Origin: JBLHZY01 sp050633265
Lineage (GTDB): Bacteria; Pseudomonadota; Alphaproteobacteria; Rhodobacterales; Rhodobacteraceae
Length of the DNA stretch: 64,000 nucleotides
Direction: 5' to 3'
Assembly (NCBI GenBank): GCA_050633265.1
Contig: JBOEGE010000001.1
Span: 372,001 to 436,000 of the forward strand
The first letter of the stretch is position 1. Each line of letters starts with the position of its first letter. Under the pieces are notes generated by a model. It had not been told where the DNA came from, searched no databases, and worked only from the letters and a program-made list of their open reading frames with translations. The position numbers and the translations under genes are program-made. Of this stretch, positions 44,583-52,878 are shown piece after piece.

Positions 44583-44791
44583 GCGCTCTCCGTGACATTG
44601 CGGCGCGCCATCCGGCCGCGCCTGTTGCTGCCCCTATAGGCCAAGGCTGATCTCGCCGCAAGAATAAGTGATTTTGGCGCTGCTCTGGCCGCATAAATGG
44701 CCTAATATCCGTGCAGACCCCTTGCAGCAGCGCCCCGCCAAGGGCATATCAAGGGCAACCCGCAAGGATCATTCCAAGGAGCAGAAAAGCC

Positions 44792-45106
44792 ATGTCTACC
44801 TTTGACGACCGCGAAAACGCATTTGAAGCAAAATTCGCCCATGACGCAGAAATGCAATTCAAAGCCGATGCCCGCGCCAATAAAAAGCTCGGCCTTTGGG
44901 CCGCAGAGCTTTTGGGCAAAACCGGCGAAGAGGCCGATCTTTATGCGCGCGAAGTGATCAAATCTGATCTCGAAGAAGCGGGCCATGAGGATGTGTTTCG
45001 CAAAGTGTCTGGCGATTTGGGCGGCAAAGCCGATGAGGCCACGATCCGCGCCAAAATGGCCGAATGTGTTGCCGCTGCCAAAGCCGAGCTTCTGGCCAGC
45101 AACTAA
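44792..45106 (+). CDS. F1-ATPase zeta-inhibitor family protein (DUF1476)
   Basis: 104 aa, highly charged and helical; MSTFDDRENAFEAKFAHDAEM is the conserved start of the alphaproteobacterial zeta subunit that inhibits F1-ATP hydrolysis by inserting its N-terminus between alpha/beta/gamma. AAGGAG precedes ATG 44792. In Paracoccus this N-terminal region is the inhibitory one; in some relatives the protein is non-inhibitory, so activity must remain open. Divergent from purC. Confidence 0.9.
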   Translation: MSTFDDRENAFEAKFAHDAEMQFKADARANKKLGLWAAELLGKTGEEADLYAREVIKSDLEEAGHEDVFRKVSGDLGGKADEATIRAKMAECVAAAKAELLASN

Positions 45107-45128
45107 ACACCACAGATCAAATCCTGCG

Positions 45129-45150
45129 GCGGGGCGATGATTTGCCCCGC
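45129..45150 (+). terminator. Hairpin after DUF1476
   Basis: GCGGGGC (45129-45135) pairs with GCCCCGC (45144-45150) around an 8-nt loop, 22 bp after the stop. No T-tract follows; it could be a weak terminator or a stabilising 3' hairpin. Confidence 0.4.
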
Positions 45151-45412
45151 TGCCCATTTGCCGCCCGTTTTGCCGCCCATAAGCCGCCGTGCCTGCCCAA
45201 TGCAGCACCCCTGTGCGCAAAAGATAAATACACATAAAAATCAAAACGTTACCGCGCGCACTTAATCTATTTTCGCGCGCCAATCTTTCGGCAGGCCAGC
45301 GTGATCTTGCCTGGCGCGCGCTCCGGCCAATAATTGCGAAAAACCGGCGCTAAATTTCGCTAAAATTGAAGGCGTTAAGCGGCTGGAAGGGAACGGCTGC
45401 TAAACCCGGCCC
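45151..45412. other. Intergenic region before the MprF-like gene
   Basis: Together with the hairpin this makes about 306 bp without a gene. The middle (45220-45265) is AT-rich and may hold a promoter (AAGATAAATACACATAAAAATC), but no box is convincing. Confidence 0.4.
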
Positions 45413-47497
45413 ATGGCACAACATGATCCTTTCCTCGCCCGCAGTTCTGCGCATTTCAAGAGCACAGCCGATGCTGCGCAGGCCCGCAGCGATGCAACCG
45501 CCGCCCAAGAGCCCGCCTCTTATCTAAGCCGCGCCGATATGCGTAAATTGGCCCTGCGTCAGCTGGTGCCGCTGGGGATTATGGGCGTGCTGCTCTGGTA
45601 TGTCTGGGAATATGCCGCCGCGCTTGATTTTGCCGCCATTCGCGCCTCTCTAAGCTCTGTCACGGGCGGGCAATGGGCGCTGGCGCTGGTCTTTAGTGCG
45701 GCCTCCTTCTGGGCCGTGGGGCGCTATGATTGCGTTGTGCATCGCCAGCTCAGCACAGGGATCAAGCAACAAACGGCCCGCCGCGCGGGCATCCTGGCCA
45801 TTGCCATCGCTCAGGCCATCGGGCTTGGCGCATTAACCGGCGCTTTGGTGCGCTGGCGGATGATCCCCGAGATGACCCTTTGGCAAGCGCTGCGCCTCTC
45901 GGCGGCGGTTTCGCTTTCTTTTCTGGCGGGTTGGGCGGTTGTTGCCGGGCTTGGCATCATGATCTTTCAACCTGCGCTGCCATGGTCCAAAACACTTGTT
46001 TTTATCGCCATCGGCATTGGGATTGTGATGGCTGCGCTGGCCATCTGGCCGCCGCGCGCGCTGGTGCGCCTGCCCCTGCCATCGCTGCGCGCCATGGCGG
46101 CGGTGATTGGGCTTGCGGCAGCCGATACAGTGCTGGCGGGCATGGCGCTTTATGTGCTTTTGCCGCCGGGGCTTGATGTGGCGCTGCCCCTGCTGATTTC
46201 CTCGTTTCTCTTTGCGCTTGGTGCGGGCCTTTTGGGCGGAACCCCGGGCGGCGTTGGCCCTTTTGAGGTCACTCTGCTGGCGCTTATGCCCCATGTGCCA
46301 ACCGAACCGCTGCTTGCGGCGGCGCTTGGATTTCGCGTTGTTTATCATATCATTCCGGCAATGATCGCGATTGCATTCGTGCTGCGCGGCCCGCGTGCGC
46401 CCTCATTGGATACCCGCGCCAGCCTAACCAAAACCGATCGCTCGCCTTTCCTCTCGCCGCAGCTCGAAGCCCATCTTTATGCCGCCCCCCGCGCCGAGGT
46501 AAACCTGCTGCGCCAAGGCGAATTTGCGCTGCTGACGGCGGCCAAAACCGATCAAAAACATATCCCCTCAGGCCAGCATCTCGCGCTTGCCGCGCCCATC
46601 GGCCAATCGCTCGTTATGCTGAGCGATCCGATGATCCGCGGCGGCTGCCCCGAAGCGGCGCGCATCGCCCTGCGCGAGGCGGCCCAAGCGCGCTATCTGC
46701 TCCCTGCGATCTATAAATGCGGCGGGCGCATGGCGGCTGTGGCCCGGCGCGCCGGTTGGGCCGTTCTGCCGATTGCGCGCGAAGCCTGGATCAAACCGGC
46801 CGAATTTACCACCCAAGGTGCGCCCCGGCGCCAATTGCGCCGCCTGTTGCGCAAAGCCGAGGACGCAGGCCTGCGCATTGAAGAAGGCGGGCGCCGCTTG
46901 CCCATGGCACAAATGCGCGCGGTGGCCGATGAATGGAAAGCGGCGCGCGGCGGCGAACGCGGCTTCTCAATGGGCGTCTTTGACGAGGATTACGTAAGCT
47001 GCCAACGGGTCTTTCTCGCTTGGCACGACGAGACGCTTGTTGCCTTTGCCACTTTCCACGAAACCCGCAATGAAATGACCCTCGATCTGATGCGCCAAAG
47101 CGACAGCGCGCCTGAGGGCGTGATGCAATTGCTCATCGTTGAGGCGATCACATCGGCGGCAAAATACGGCTGCCCGCGGGTCTCTTTGGCGGCTGTGCCC
47201 TGGCAAGGGGCAGACAAAAGCCCTCTGATTGGCCGCCTGCGCAAACGCATGCAAAAAACCTCCGGCGCAGAAGGGCTGATCCGCTTCAAAAAAGCCTTTG
47301 GCCCCAATTGGGAAACGCTCTATGCCGCAGCACCAAGCCGCATGGGCCTTGCCATCGCCGGGCTTGGCATCCTGCGCCGCATCACCGCCCCGCCAAAACG
47401 CACCAACATCAACCCAATGCAAGTCCGTGCAGGCCTGCGCGCTGCCAGCGATGCGGCCAATAAACTGCGCAAAATTGCCCAAGGTCAGCGCAGCTAA
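45413..47497 (+). CDS. MprF-like aminoacyl-phosphatidylglycerol synthase/flippase
   Basis: 694 aa. An N-terminal membrane half with about seven or eight spans (flippase-type domain, starting near residue 50) is followed by a soluble C-terminal DUF2156 GNAT-like half. Conserved parts include GGTPGGVGPFEVTLL, MLSDPMI and RRQLRRLLRKAEDAG. Such proteins add lysine or alanine from aminoacyl-tRNA to phosphatidylglycerol and flip it. It is shorter than the ~850-aa staphylococcal MprF, with fewer spans. The amino acid used cannot be read from sequence. Confidence 0.85.
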   Translation: MAQHDPFLARSSAHFKSTADAAQARSDATAAQEPASYLSRADMRKLALRQLVPLGIMGVLLWYVWEYAAALDFAAIRASLSSVTGGQWALALVFSAASFWAVGRYDCVVHRQLSTGIKQQTARRAGILAIAIAQAIGLGALTGALVRWRMIPEMTLWQALRLSAAVSLSFLAGWAVVAGLGIMIFQPALPWSKTLVFIAIGIGIVMAALAIWPPRALVRLPLPSLRAMAAVIGLAAADTVLAGMALYVLLPPGLDVALPLLISSFLFALGAGLLGGTPGGVGPFEVTLLALMPHVPTEPLLAAALGFRVVYHIIPAMIAIAFVLRGPRAPSLDTRASLTKTDRSPFLSPQLEAHLYAAPRAEVNLLRQGEFALLTAAKTDQKHIPSGQHLALAAPIGQSLVMLSDPMIRGGCPEAARIALREAAQARYLLPAIYKCGGRMAAVARRAGWAVLPIAREAWIKPAEFTTQGAPRRQLRRLLRKAEDAGLRIEEGGRRLPMAQMRAVADEWKAARGGERGFSMGVFDEDYVSCQRVFLAWHDETLVAFATFHETRNEMTLDLMRQSDSAPEGVMQLLIVEAITSAAKYGCPRVSLAAVPWQGADKSPLIGRLRKRMQKTSGAEGLIRFKKAFGPNWETLYAAAPSRMGLAIAGLGILRRITAPPKRTNINPMQVRAGLRAASDAANKLRKIAQGQRS

Positions 47498-47871
47498 TCC
47501 GCGCGATACAACAATCTTATCAGCCACTTACGCCACCAAAGTGCCCGCGCCGCGCCGCCCGCCGCGCCCCGCGCTCTGCACCCCATCGCCTTTGCGCCCG
47601 CGCCTCCAGGGCCGCCGCACCATCATACTCAAAGCCTCCGCAACACCTCACCCAAAGCCCCCGCTCCACCGTAATCAAAGCCCACTCCCCGCCCCAACCC
47701 TCATCCCATTCATAATCATCATGACATTTATCAATTTGCGCCGCGCGCCTGCCCGTGGCACATGATCCCTCAAAGGGGGCCGCTTTCGCGCGCGCCCAAA
47801 CCTGCTATCCTCCAGCAGACCCAACAAAATACGCCCCTGCGCCCGCCGCAGCCAATGCCGAAGGAAATCCG
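47498..47871. other. Intergenic region before one-carbon locus 2
   Basis: 374 bp, CG-rich with repeated GCCCGCGCC words in the left half. An AT-rich patch with CATAATCATCATGACATTTATC lies at about 47707-47733. I checked for SAM-II and SAH riboswitch patterns and saw none. Confidence 0.45.
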
Positions 47872-48891
47872 ATGACAGATGCTTTCTCCCGCCTGCTCGA
47901 AACGCGCGATTGGCTCATGGCCGATGGGGCTACCGGCACCGCCCTGTTCAACATGGGGCTCGAATCCGGCGAAGCGCCCGAGCTGTGGAACACAGACGCG
48001 CCCGAAAAGATCACCGCGCTTTATCAAGGCTCGGTCGATGCAGGCTCCGATCTCTTCCTCACCAATTCCTTTGGCGGCACAGCGGCGCGCCTCAAACTCC
48101 ACAACGCCCAATCGCGCGTCCATGAGCTCAACAAAGCCGCCGCCGAAATTGGCCGCGAAGTGGCCGATCGCGCCGGGCGCAGGGTGATCGTGGCCGGCTC
48201 CATGGGCCCCACGGGCGAAATCATGGCCCCCCTCGGCCCGCTCACCCATGAGCTCGCGGTTGAGATGTTTCACGAACAGGCCGAAGGGCTGAAGGCTGGC
48301 GGCGCGGATGTGCTCTGGGCCGAAACGATCAGCGCGCCCGAAGAATACAAAGCCTGCGCCGAGGCCGCCGCGCGCGCCGATATGCCCTGGTGCGGCACCA
48401 TGAGCTTCGATACAGCCGGGCGCACAATGATGGGGATGACCTCCTCTGCCATGGTGCAAATGGTTGAAAAGCTGGGCAATCCGCCGCTGGCCTATGGCGC
48501 CAATTGCGGCGTGGGCGCGGCCGATCTGCTGCGCACCATCCTTGGCTTCTCGGCCGAAGAAAAAGCCCGCCCGATCATCGCCAAAGGCAATGCAGGCATC
48601 CCCAAATTCCACGAAGGCCACATCCATTACGATGGCACGCCCGAACTGATGGCCCAGTACGCCGTGCTTGCCCGCGCTTGTGGCGCGACCATCATCGGCG
48701 GCTGCTGCGGCACAACGCCCGAACACCTGCGCGCAATGAAAGAAGCGCTGGAAACCCGCACCCCCGGCCCACGCCCCGATCTTGCAGAGATTGAGGCGGC
48801 CATGGGCGGCTTTTCTTCGGCCTCAGACGGCACAGGCGAAGCCGCAAAGGCCGCGCCCGCCCGCAGCCGCCGCCGCGGCCCCCGCGCCTAA
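47872..48891 (+). CDS. Betaine--homocysteine S-methyltransferase-type enzyme
   Basis: 339 aa zinc-dependent TIM barrel (Pfam S-methyl_trans). The N-terminal DGATGTALFNMGLES, the zinc Cys in YGANCGVGA, and the zinc Cys pair in IIGGCCGTTPEHLR are intact. Similar rhizobial enzymes use glycine betaine as methyl donor to homocysteine. The C-terminus has an Arg/Pro-rich tail (ARSRRRGPRA) like the methyl-THF methyltransferase at 12.1 kb. ATG 47872 follows GAAGGAAAT. Its neighbour is a corrinoid protein, so it may instead, or also, methylate a corrinoid; this is inference. Confidence 0.88.
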   Translation: MTDAFSRLLETRDWLMADGATGTALFNMGLESGEAPELWNTDAPEKITALYQGSVDAGSDLFLTNSFGGTAARLKLHNAQSRVHELNKAAAEIGREVADRAGRRVIVAGSMGPTGEIMAPLGPLTHELAVEMFHEQAEGLKAGGADVLWAETISAPEEYKACAEAAARADMPWCGTMSFDTAGRTMMGMTSSAMVQMVEKLGNPPLAYGANCGVGAADLLRTILGFSAEEKARPIIAKGNAGIPKFHEGHIHYDGTPELMAQYAVLARACGATIIGGCCGTTPEHLRAMKEALETRTPGPRPDLAEIEAAMGGFSSASDGTGEAAKAAPARSRRRGPRA

Positions 48892-48967
48892 TCAAACGCG
48901 GCACCCGCGCCGAAATCATAAAGATCACAAAGGCTTACATGCCATGCATCCCGCCGCGCATATCCCT

Positions 48968-50101
48968 TCAAAACAGCGAAAGCTGATCGCCCGCGCGCGG
49001 CGGCACCGCAAAGAGATCACAGCGCAGCGGGCCCATGCCGCGCTCCAATCCCAGCCTGCGCGCGGCCAGATCAAAGCGCTGCGCGGCCAGCTCGGCAAAA
49101 GCCCCCTCGCCGCGCATCCGCTTGCCAAATTCCGGATCATAATCGCGCCCGCCGTGCAATTCGCGCACCCGCCCCATGATCCGCGCGGCCCGATCCGGCA
49201 TCACCGCCTCAAGCCATTCAACAAACATCGGCGCAACCTCGCGCGGCAAGCGCAGCATGATCATCCGCGCCGAACAGGCCCCTGCCCCCGCCGCCGCTTT
49301 CAGAATCGCTTCGATCTCGTGATCCGTCAAAGCAGGCACAACCGGCGCGAGCAAAACCCGCGTTGGAATGCCCGCCTCACTGAGCCGCGAAATCATCTTG
49401 AGCCGGCGCGCAGGCCCGGGCGCGCGCGGCTCCATCTGGCGCGAAATCTGCGAAGACAGCGTTGTCATGGATATGGCCACCCCCACCAAACCCTTGCCCG
49501 CCATCGCGCTCAAAATATCAATGTCGCGCTCAATCAGCGTGCCCTTGGTGGTGATCGTCACCGGATGATTGAACGCCGCCAAAACCTGCAAACAGTCGCG
49601 CATCACCCGGTGCTCGGCCTCGATCGGCTGATAGGGATCGGTGTTGGTGCCAATCGCGATCGGTTTGATCGGCGCGGCGCTGTATTTGGCCGCGCAAAGC
49701 TCGCGCTCAAGCTGGGCCGCAGCACCGGGGCGCGCGATCAACTTGGTCTCAAAATCCAACCCCGGCGAAAGCCCCAAAAACGCGTGGCTGGGCCGCGCAT
49801 AGCAGTAAATACAGCCGTGCTCACAGCCCCGGTAGGGATTGAGCGAGCGATCAAACGGCAGATCGGGCGAAGCATTGCGGCTGATAATGCTACGCGGGGT
49901 CTCGATCCGGGTTGTAGTGCGCAAAGCGCGATCCTCATAGGGAATATCCCAGCCGTCAAACACCGGCTCGCGGCTCTTCCTCTCAAAACGCCCCTCCTGA
50001 TTGGAGCGCGCCCCGCGCCCCGGCGTGCGCAGCCCAAGCGCGATTTTGGGCGGATCAACAAGCGCGTTTTCGGCCATATCGGGTGTGTCACTCTGATTCA
50101 T
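48968..50101 (-). CDS. PA0069-family radical SAM protein, SOS-boxed
   Basis: 377 aa. The 4Fe-4S motif YRGCEHGCIYCYARPSH carries C-x3-C-x2-C near residue 78; no other cluster cysteines stand out. This resembles PA0069-type proteins, which are distantly related to spore photoproduct lyase. The start is set at ATG 50101 because a LexA-type box lies immediately upstream (50114-50128) and would be internal to the gene if a start as far up as 50218 were used. Catalysis is unknown; SOS control would fit DNA repair. Confidence 0.85.
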   Translation of the reverse strand: MNQSDTPDMAENALVDPPKIALGLRTPGRGARSNQEGRFERKSREPVFDGWDIPYEDRALRTTTRIETPRSIISRNASPDLPFDRSLNPYRGCEHGCIYCYARPSHAFLGLSPGLDFETKLIARPGAAAQLERELCAAKYSAAPIKPIAIGTNTDPYQPIEAEHRVMRDCLQVLAAFNHPVTITTKGTLIERDIDILSAMAGKGLVGVAISMTTLSSQISRQMEPRAPGPARRLKMISRLSEAGIPTRVLLAPVVPALTDHEIEAILKAAAGAGACSARMIMLRLPREVAPMFVEWLEAVMPDRAARIMGRVRELHGGRDYDPEFGKRMRGEGAFAELAAQRFDLAARRLGLERGMGPLRCDLFAVPPRAGDQLSLF

Positions 50102-50113
50102 ACCCCAAATATA

Positions 50114-50128
50114 GAACATAATGAGAAC
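50114..50128 (-). promoter_or_regulatory. LexA (SOS) box GAAC-N7-GAAC
   Basis: GAAC at 50114-50117 and GAAC at 50125-50128 with exactly seven bases between. Alphaproteobacterial LexA binds the direct repeat GTTC-N7-GTTC, which is how the minus strand reads. It lies 13 bp before the radical SAM start and 140 bp before the divergent corrinoid gene. Confidence 0.8.
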
Positions 50129-50267
50129 ATTGCAAAGCCAGACCGCGCCCCAAGCGCCGCAAATAACGCGCGCTCTGTCGCAATCGGTAAAGTGGGCAGT
50201 TTCATCCTGCCGCATCAAGGTTATAAAGCCCCAGGCGCCTCTTTTCGCGCCCTGAATGGAGACGGAT

Positions 50268-50966
50268 ATGTCTGAAGATCAAGAAATCATCCTAAGCGAA
50301 TTGCCCGACGAAGAGCTGGTGCTGCAAATGCACGACGATCTTTATGACGGCATGAAGGACGAGATCGCAGAATCGGTCAACATTCTGTTGGGCCGCGGTT
50401 GGCAGCCCTATAAGATCCTCACAGAGGCGCTTGTGGCGGGCATGAAAGTCGTGGGCGATGATTTTCGCGATGGCATCCTCTTTGTGCCCGAAGTGCTTCT
50501 GGCCGCGGGCGCGATGAAGGGCGGCATGGCCATTCTCAAGCCGCTTCTGGCCGAAACCGGCGCGCCAAAGATGGGCAAAATGGTGATTGGCACGGTGAAG
50601 GGCGATATCCATGACATCGGCAAAAATCTTGTAGCGATGATGATGGAGGGCGCGGGTTTTGAGGTTGTCGATCTTGGGATCAACACCGCGGCCGAGGAAT
50701 ATATCGAAGCGCTCGCCAATGAACAGGCCGATATTCTGGGCATGTCCGCCCTGCTCACCACGACCATGCCCTATATGAAAGTCGTGATTGATACGCTCAA
50801 AGCCCAAGGCAAACGTGATGATTATATCGTGCTTGTGGGCGGTGCGCCTTTGAACGAAGAATTCGGCCGGGCGATCGGCGCGGATGCCTATTGCCGTGAT
50901 GCGGCTGTGGCGGTTGAAACGGCCAAAGATTATATCAGCCGCAAACACAATCAAACCGCTGGCTAA
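50268..50966 (+). CDS. Corrinoid protein (MtbC/MtaC-like, B12-binding)
   Basis: 232 aa. An N-terminal helical cap (about 1-90) is followed by a Rossmann-like B12-binding domain with the DxHxxG motif (GDIHDIGKNL) near residue 110 and MSALLTTTM near 165. This is a methyl carrier between a methyltransferase and THF. ATG 50268 is preferred over ATG 50256: TGGAGACGG lies before it. It pairs functionally with the activator (13.2 kb) and the methyl-THF methyltransferase (12.1 kb). Confidence 0.93.
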   Translation: MSEDQEIILSELPDEELVLQMHDDLYDGMKDEIAESVNILLGRGWQPYKILTEALVAGMKVVGDDFRDGILFVPEVLLAAGAMKGGMAILKPLLAETGAPKMGKMVIGTVKGDIHDIGKNLVAMMMEGAGFEVVDLGINTAAEEYIEALANEQADILGMSALLTTTMPYMKVVIDTLKAQGKRDDYIVLVGGAPLNEEFGRAIGADAYCRDAAVAVETAKDYISRKHNQTAG

Positions 50967-50984
50967 ACGCGCTTTCAAACTGAT

Positions 50985-51008
50985 GGGCGCGCGGCATCAC
51001 GCGCGCCC
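50985..51008 (+). other. Intergenic hairpin between corrinoid and DUF1638 genes
   Basis: GGGCGCGCG (50985-50993) pairs fully with CGCGCGCCC (51000-51008), loop of six. It is without a T-run and sits 18 bp after the corrinoid stop, so it may tune the ratio of upstream to downstream message rather than end transcription. Confidence 0.55.
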
Positions 51009-51056
51009 AACGGCCCAAACAGGCCCCAATTCAGCCCGCCCTTGAGGAGCGCTGCA

Positions 51057-51722
51057 ATGACATCCCGCCCCGATCAAACCCTCAGCGATATCGCGCTAAC
51101 CGAGCATGGCCTGCCCGCATCTGGCACGGGCCGCCTGCTTGTGATTGCCTGCGGCGCGCTCGCCCGCGAAATCATTGCGCTGCGCGAAATGGGCGGCTGG
51201 GATCATCTGGATATCACTTGCCTGCCCGCGATCCTGCATGTCCATCCCGATCGGATCACCCAAGCCGTTGAAGAAGCCGTGCGCAAACATCGCGCGGATT
51301 ATGCTGATATTTTCGTCGCTTACGCCGATTGCGGCACAGGCGGGCAATTGTTCGAAAAGTGCAAGGAACTGGGGGTTCAGATGATCAAAGGCCCCCATTG
51401 TTATTCGTTTTTTGATGGCAACGCCGCCTTTGAAGCGCGCGCAGAAGTGACATCTTTCTTCCTCACCGATTTCCTTGCGCGCCAATTCGATGCCTTTGTC
51501 TGGCGCCCACTTGGCCTTGAAAAGCACCCCGAGCTGCGCGACATCTACTTTGGGAATTACGAAAAGCTCGTCTATCTGGCGCAGAGCAAAGACCCCGCCA
51601 TTGAGGCAAAAGCCCGCGAGGCGGCCTCCCGTTTGGGGCTGGACTATGAGCAGCGCTTTACCGGCTATGGTGATCTGAAAACCAGCCTCAAAGACTGGGT
51701 CGCGCCCGCCAAAAGCGCCTAA
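51057..51722 (+). CDS. DUF1638 protein
   Basis: 221 aa. Conserved cysteines stand in ACGALAREI near 33, ITCLPAILH near 53, YADCGTGGQLF near 90 and GPHCYSFFDG near 115, a pattern fit for metal or cobalt-corrinoid handling, but not demonstrated. The family travels with corrinoid proteins and MttB-type methyltransferases, as here. GAGGAGC precedes ATG 51057. Its stop overlaps the convergent sufE stop. Confidence 0.8.
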   Translation: MTSRPDQTLSDIALTEHGLPASGTGRLLVIACGALAREIIALREMGGWDHLDITCLPAILHVHPDRITQAVEEAVRKHRADYADIFVAYADCGTGGQLFEKCKELGVQMIKGPHCYSFFDGNAAFEARAEVTSFFLTDFLARQFDAFVWRPLGLEKHPELRDIYFGNYEKLVYLAQSKDPAIEAKAREAASRLGLDYEQRFTGYGDLKTSLKDWVAPAKSA

Positions 51723-52132
51723 GCCGCCGCCGCCTCTGCCGTTTCACGAATGCGCTGAATCATCGCCCGCAACCCGTTTGAGCGCTGCGCCGAAAGATGA
51801 TCCGCAAGGCCAAGGCGCGCCAACTCGGCTTGGGCATCAATCGCGCCAACCTCAGCCAAGCTTTGCCCCGCATAAAGCGCATGCAAAATCGCGATCAAGC
51901 CCTGCACAATCATCGCATCACTCTCGCCGGCAAAATCAAATCTATCGCCCTCAATGCGCGGGTGCAGCCAGACCTGGCTCGCGCAGCCATCAACCTTGGT
52001 CGCAGGAACTTTGAGCGCCTCCTCAAGCGGGGGCAGCGCCTTGCCAAGCTCGATCACATGGCGATAGCGATCCTCCCAATCATCGAGAAAATCAAAGGTT
52101 TCGGCGATGTCTTCAAAGGCGGCACTGGCCAT
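51719..52132 (-). CDS. sufE: SufE family sulfur acceptor
   Basis: 137 aa; accepts persulfide sulfur from SufS and raises its activity in Fe-S cluster assembly. The active Cys is in VDGCASQVWL near residue 45. The start is ATG 52132, preceded by AAGGGAGG; longer frames are possible but homology begins at MASAAFEDIAE. No other suf genes are near. Confidence 0.92.
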   Translation of the reverse strand: MASAAFEDIAETFDFLDDWEDRYRHVIELGKALPPLEEALKVPATKVDGCASQVWLHPRIEGDRFDFAGESDAMIVQGLIAILHALYAGQSLAEVGAIDAQAELARLGLADHLSAQRSNGLRAMIQRIRETAEAAAA

Positions 52133-52304
52133 GAAAGCCTCCCTTAGGCGCGGATCAAATTGCCCGTTTTCAATAGGCCCAAGGCGCGCAAAGGTCCAGA
52201 GCGGGCCGATCATTCGCACCAGCCCCAAGCCGGGCATGCCAAACTGGCTTTTCAAGGCGTAACAATTGCGTTAGGCCTTGAGCAGGGTATTTTGAGGGGG
52301 CAGC

Positions 52305-52778
52305 ATGACATCGCGGATCATCCTAATCGTTACGGTTTTTGCGCTGGTGTCCGGCTGTGCGCGGGTCTCTGAATCGCGGTTCAACCCGCTCAATTGGTTC
52401 GGGCGCGGCGAGAGAGCGGCCTTTGATGGCTCATCTTCGCTTTTGCCGCGCGGCTATGGCGCCGAAGATCAGCGCCCCTATGTGGCCGCGATTTCTGAGC
52501 TGAAAGTCGAAAAACTATATGATGGGGCGATCCTGCGCGTGCGCGGCATCACCCCTGCGCTTGGGTATTGGGATGCAGACCTGATCAAAGCGCCCGAGAG
52601 CGACGCGGGCACATTGGCGTTTCAATTCCGCATGCGCCCGCCGCCCGAGGTTGAGATTGTCGGAACGAAGCTTCAGCGCGAAGTGGATGTGGCGGTGAAA
52701 CTGACCGCGCAAGATCTGGCCGGGATCAAACGGATCACCGTGCGCTCGGCCTCCAACACGCTGTCAACGCGCCGCTGA
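52305..52778 (+). CDS. Predicted lipoprotein, function unknown
   Basis: 157 aa. A lipoprotein signal peptide ends at LVSGC (lipidated Cys18). The mature part contains a conserved RFNPLNWFGRGERA block and a C-terminal beta-rich segment. Such NPLNWF lipoproteins are common in Rhodobacterales; no role is known to me. GAGGGGGCAGC precedes the ATG. Confidence 0.8.
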   Translation: MTSRIILIVTVFALVSGCARVSESRFNPLNWFGRGERAAFDGSSSLLPRGYGAEDQRPYVAAISELKVEKLYDGAILRVRGITPALGYWDADLIKAPESDAGTLAFQFRMRPPPEVEIVGTKLQREVDVAVKLTAQDLAGIKRITVRSASNTLSTRR

Positions 52779-52878
52779 AGCAAAGCCTCAGCCCGCTAAG
52801 CCTTAGCCCGTAATGCCCGGCCCGCAAAGCCCGGCCAATGGCGCCTTTATCATCAGTGTGTCTGCCAGAATAGCGCGC

